Below, piece after piece: positions 35,096-37,958 of a stretch of 37,958 bases of DNA. The position numbers and the translations under genes are program-made. Source of the DNA: Desulfobacteraceae bacterium UBA2245. GTDB taxonomy: Bacteria; Desulfobacterota; Desulfobacteria; Desulfobacterales; UBA2245. Position 1 is the first letter of the stretch, and each line of letters begins with the position of its first letter. The notes beneath the pieces are model-generated. The model had not been told where the DNA came from. It ran no database searches and saw nothing but the letters and a program-made list of their open reading frames with translations. The stretch lies in the NCBI GenBank assembly GCA_002347265.1, contig DDYB01000021.1:60108-98065 (forward strand), in the 5' to 3' direction.

Positions 35096-35428
35096 GAAAG
35101 CCTCCTCATTTCCATTTTACCCGGTTTGCACCGCCTTCTGGAAAGCCGATGCATGGACCGGGCAGAAAAACGAAAAATATGTTATTTTTTATACTTAAAA
35201 TTTTTTGTACTGTATGGATCTGTTTCCGCACGGCAAAACGGGTCGGATTGACTGCAATTGCTTAATTTTGCTTTAAAAGATAAACACGGTTCAGAAGTTG
35301 TCAAATCGAACGCGAATGAATTGGAAATTGTGATTTACCGGAATTTTCGATAAAGAATCATCCATGATGAGCAACGCATCTTTAATCGTCAGATCCTTTT
35401 GGGACAAAACAGACAGGAATTACAGGTC
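35096..35428. other. Divergent intergenic region between clpB and the MOT1-type transporter
   Basis: About 330 bp with outward promoters expected for both genes. It is AT-rich around 35160-35290. A minus-strand TATAAA near 35190-35200 might be the clpB -10, but no matching -35 or sigma-32 element was seen. No RNA gene recognised. Confidence 0.45.
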
Positions 35429-36629
35429 GTGAAATCCGGTCTCAGGTTCGATCGCATGGAATTTGCAGGTTCGCTCGGGGACATCGGAACGCTGATTCCG
35501 CTGGCCACCGGGCTGATCATGGTCAACGGCCTGAATCCCACGGGAATATTTTTTTCCGTCGGCTTGTACTACATCCTTTCCGGTCTTTACTTCAAAATCT
35601 CCATGCCGGTTCAGCCCATGAAGGTCATCGGCGCCTATGCGATTGCCGCCGGGCTGAGCGCTTCCCAGATCATGGCCTCCGTGCTGATCATGGGAGGATT
35701 TTTGCTGCTCATCGGGCTTATCCCGATTCTGGGCGGCCTGTTCCGGAGAATTCCAAAATCCGTCATCCGTGGGGTGCAGCTTTCCACGGGCGTGATGCTG
35801 ATGGCTGAAGGGGTGCGCCTGGCGCTGGGCACATCGCGTTTTCAGGAGATTTCCGGAGCCGCGGAACCGTTCCTGTCCATACAGAATATCGGGCCCATGC
35901 CGGTCGGATGGCCGATCGCGATCATCGGCGCGCTGATTGTTCTGATGCTGATCGATCATAAAAGATTTCCCGCGGCCGCCGTCCTCCTGTTCGGAGGGAT
36001 GAGTTGCGGATTGCTGTTCGGGGGTCATCTGAATCTGGATGGACTTTCATTGGGATTGTTTTTTCCAGAAGGTCCTGACCTCGGCGCATTAAGGGCTTCG
36101 GATTTCATCGTCGCCCTGGTTTCCCTGGCCCTGCCTCAGCTGCCCATGACCCTGGGCAATTCCGTGGCGGCCACCCGAGGATCTGGCAGGCGTCTATTAT
36201 GGCGCCAATGCCCGAAGGGTGACGGCCAGGGCCCTTTGCATCAGCATGGGCCTGGCAAATTTTTCTAGCTTCCTTCTGGGGGGAATGCCCCTGTGCCACG
36301 GCGCCGGAGGTCTTGCGGCACACTACCGGTTCGGGGCGAGAAGCGCAGGGTCCAACCTGATCATCGGAACGATTTTTGTCGGTCTTGCCTTGTTCCTGGG
36401 ATTTCAGGCAATGAAGCTGTTCCAGCTGCTTCCCATGGCCGTTCTCGGAGTCTTGCTGATTTTTGCCGGCGCCGAGCTGGGGCGATGCATTCTGGATATT
36501 CAGGACCGAAAGGACCTTTTTGTCATTCTCTCGATTCTGGCCATTACTTTGACAACGGATCTGGCCGCGGGTTTTCTGACCGGCCTGGTTCTGGCAATTT
36601 TGTTAAGGTCCAGGCATTTTCGAGTGTAA
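35429..36629 (+). pseudogene. Frameshifted MOT1-type molybdate/sulfate transporter
   Basis: Two reading frames together encode one membrane transporter of the MOT1/SulP-related family, about 400 residues. Frame 1 carries FAGSLGDIGTLIPL, YFKISMPVQPMKVIGAYAIA and ends its homology at LPQLPMTLGNSVAAT. After 36176 the continuation is in another frame: EDLAGVYYGANARRVTARAL, then GLANFSSFLLGGMPLCHGAGGLAAHYRFGARSAG and further helices to 36629. One extra C in the ACCCGAG run at 36173-36179 explains the break; removing it restores the expected EDLA junction. Frame 1 alone runs to a stop at 36268. GTG at 35429 is the chosen start (weak AGGA upstream); a TTG at 35399 is the alternative. The rest is intact, so either a very recent mutation or a sequencing error is plausible. 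Confidence 0.85.
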
Positions 36630-36676
36630 GCCCCCTGAAACCGGGATACCAATTATATATTGGAAAGGAAAGACCG

Positions 36677-36877
36677 ATGCACCATCAAATTGAATACGAG
36701 ATCGAACTGTTTCCCTGCTGCTGGGAAGAGATCGACCCTGAGAATCTTTACGATGAAAATCAACGGACCCTGGCCAGTTACGGCGAGGTGACCGAAGCAC
36801 AGCTTGAGGGAACCCTGTGGTGGACCTGTGATTTAACCCAGCCTCCCCGGCCTGTGCGGATTGTCAAAAAACAATAG
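36677..36877 (+). CDS. Small hypothetical protein (66 residues)
   Basis: Not recognised. ATG at 36677 follows GGAAAGGAAAG. The protein is acidic in its first half (ELFPCCWEEIDPEN) and has a tryptophan/cysteine-rich end (LEGTLWWTCDLTQPPRPV) finishing in basic VKKQ. No signal peptide or membrane helix. It lies 47 bp after the transporter and its end overlaps the upstream part of the radical SAM ORF, so the two are probably co-translated. The two cysteine sites and adjacent radical SAM gene could mean metal binding or a substrate or partner role, but this is speculation. Confidence 0.7.
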   Translation: MHHQIEYEIELFPCCWEEIDPENLYDENQRTLASYGEVTEAQLEGTLWWTCDLTQPPRPVRIVKKQ

Positions 36878-36902
36878 AGAATGCAGCGCGGGAATACTTC
36901 GG

Positions 36903-37937
36903 TTGAATATTCTGGAACTGACTTTCGCGGATTTCGAGAAACAGATCAAAGCCCGGTACGGCAGGGGAAGTTTTCATGCTTCGGCCGCCTACAAGCATTT
37001 TTACCGCACCGGTCGGACCGATTTTTCCGCTCTCCCTGAATTCCAGGCATCTCCAGGGCTGGCTCAGGCCATGGAGGCCGATCTGGTCATTGCTGCCGGA
37101 AAGGTGCACGAGCAGCACCGCGAAGACGATGTGATCAAGTTCGTCACCCGCCTTTCCGACGGCCTGGAAATCGAATCCGTCATCATTCCGATGACCGGCC
37201 GCACCACGCTCTGCGTTTCCTGTCAGGTGGGTTGCCGGATGGGATGCCGGTTTTGCGAGACCGGTAAAATGGGGCTGATCCGCAATCTGACCGCCTCCGA
37301 AATCGTGGGGCAGGTGATCGCCGCCCGCAACGAACAGGGCCGCGATATTCGAAACGTGGTCTTCATGGGCATGGGGGAGGCTTTTGACAATTTCGACGCC
37401 GTGATTCAGGCCGTTCGCGTGATGAATGATCCCCGGGGCCTGAATATCGCGTATCGTTATATCACCCTGTCCACGGCGGGCCTGATGGACGGGATCGAAA
37501 AACTGGCCGCGCTGCATCCGCTCAGACCCAATCTGGGCGTGTCTCTGAACGCTTCCAGCGATGCGCTTCGGTCCAAACTGATGCCCATCAATGAAAAGCA
37601 TTCCATGCAAAGGCTCCGGGCGGGTCTCATGGCGTTTCCCCTGAAAAAATACGAAAAAATCATGATCACCTATGTTTTGATCGAAGGATGCAACAACCAG
37701 CCGGAACATGCCCGGGAGCTGGCTGAATATCTGGCGCCGATTCGGGCCGAGGTGAATGTGATCGCTTATAATCCGGTGTCTGAACGCGATTTTCTACCGC
37801 CCGACGAGGCGGCGGTGGAACGTTTCTGTGAGCTGCTGGCATCCGAAGGAGTCATTGCGCGAAAACGCCCCGCCCGGGGACGGACCATCCTCGGGGCCTG
37901 CGGGCAGCTGGGAAACCGGCATTTAACAGGGTGCTGA
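36903..37937 (+). CDS. RlmN-family radical SAM protein, divergent
   Basis: 344 residues from TTG at 36903 (GGGAA upstream); TTG at 36861 is an alternative, and no in-frame ATG exists near the start. The cluster motif is CQVGCRMGCRFCETGKMG (C-x3-C-x2-C), preceded by LCVSC. Other RlmN-like segments are NVVFMGMGEAFDNFD, ITLSTAGLMDG, GVSLNASSDALRSKLMPIN, VNVIAYNPVSERDFLP and the C-terminal GACGQL with the methyl-carrying cysteine. RlmN methylates C2 of A2503 in 23S rRNA and A37 of some tRNAs. Several usual residues differ: VSC for VSS, MGMGEA for MGMGEP, SLNA for SLHA. It may be a paralogue rather than the housekeeping enzyme. Confidence 0.82.
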   Translation: MNILELTFADFEKQIKARYGRGSFHASAAYKHFYRTGRTDFSALPEFQASPGLAQAMEADLVIAAGKVHEQHREDDVIKFVTRLSDGLEIESVIIPMTGRTTLCVSCQVGCRMGCRFCETGKMGLIRNLTASEIVGQVIAARNEQGRDIRNVVFMGMGEAFDNFDAVIQAVRVMNDPRGLNIAYRYITLSTAGLMDGIEKLAALHPLRPNLGVSLNASSDALRSKLMPINEKHSMQRLRAGLMAFPLKKYEKIMITYVLIEGCNNQPEHARELAEYLAPIRAEVNVIAYNPVSERDFLPPDEAAVERFCELLASEGVIARKRPARGRTILGACGQLGNRHLTGC

Positions 37938-37958
37938 AAAACAAGAATCAGGCCGTCA

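Noticed and set aside
35096..35428. Heat-shock (sigma-32) promoter for clpB
   Set aside because: No CTTGAA-type -35 with CCCCAT-type -10 was found on the minus strand.

Overview
The window looks like a chromosomal segment of a Gram-negative anaerobe, most likely a Desulfobacterota (Desulfobacterales-type, sulfate-reducer-like) bacterium. This is inferred from gene content: an outer-membrane two-partner secretion system, long-form HisG next to a separate HisI, a CcsA-type cytochrome c assembly gene beside hemA and a sirohaem synthase, and a livJHMGF cassette. No 16S or tRNA gene is present to confirm it. There are no insertion sequences, integrases, CRISPR arrays or phage genes. Almost all of the window is coding, mostly on the minus strand.

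Layout. (1) 1-10447, minus: a three-gene surface-protein operon made of a TpsB outer-membrane transporter, a 2650-residue TpsA exoprotein built from GLUG-type repeats, and a FecR-domain secreted protein cut by the left edge. (2) 10669-14952, minus: hisI, hisG, a PLP aminotransferase, engB, era and a small HNH nuclease, with overlaps or small gaps. (3) 15318-17702, plus: penicillin-binding protein 1A. (4) 17718-22296, minus: livJ, a terminator, then livHMGF. (5) 22493-25491, minus: dksA, a PHP phosphoesterase, rnc and an Elp3-like radical SAM gene, each overlapping or abutting the next. (6) 25832-26770, minus: fabD with its own terminator. (7) 26857-30201, minus: a small membrane protein, sirohaem synthase (Met8/CysG-N type), ccsA and hemA, a tetrapyrrole and cytochrome group. 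(8) 30675-32423, plus: an ArsB/NhaD-type transporter with an exported N-terminal domain. (9) 32507-35095, minus: clpB, convergent with the transporter across a shared palindromic terminator. (10) 35429-37937, plus: a frameshifted MOT1-type molybdate/sulfate transporter, a 66-residue unknown protein and a divergent RlmN-family radical SAM protein.

Most of the window is housekeeping: ribosome assembly GTPases, RNA processing, histidine, haem and fatty-acid synthesis, cell wall and chaperone functions. The accessory part is the two-partner secretion operon at the left. Its exoprotein has a clear internal history of duplication: three super-units, five copies of a roughly 250-residue module, a 496-bp near-identical DNA repeat pair, and an 18-bp tandem repeat near the C-terminus. 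No wholly new system could be demonstrated. The best leads are the TpsB-TpsA-FecR operon, the transporter with a fused exported domain, the divergent RlmN paralogue with its small partner ORF, and the HNH gene attached to era.
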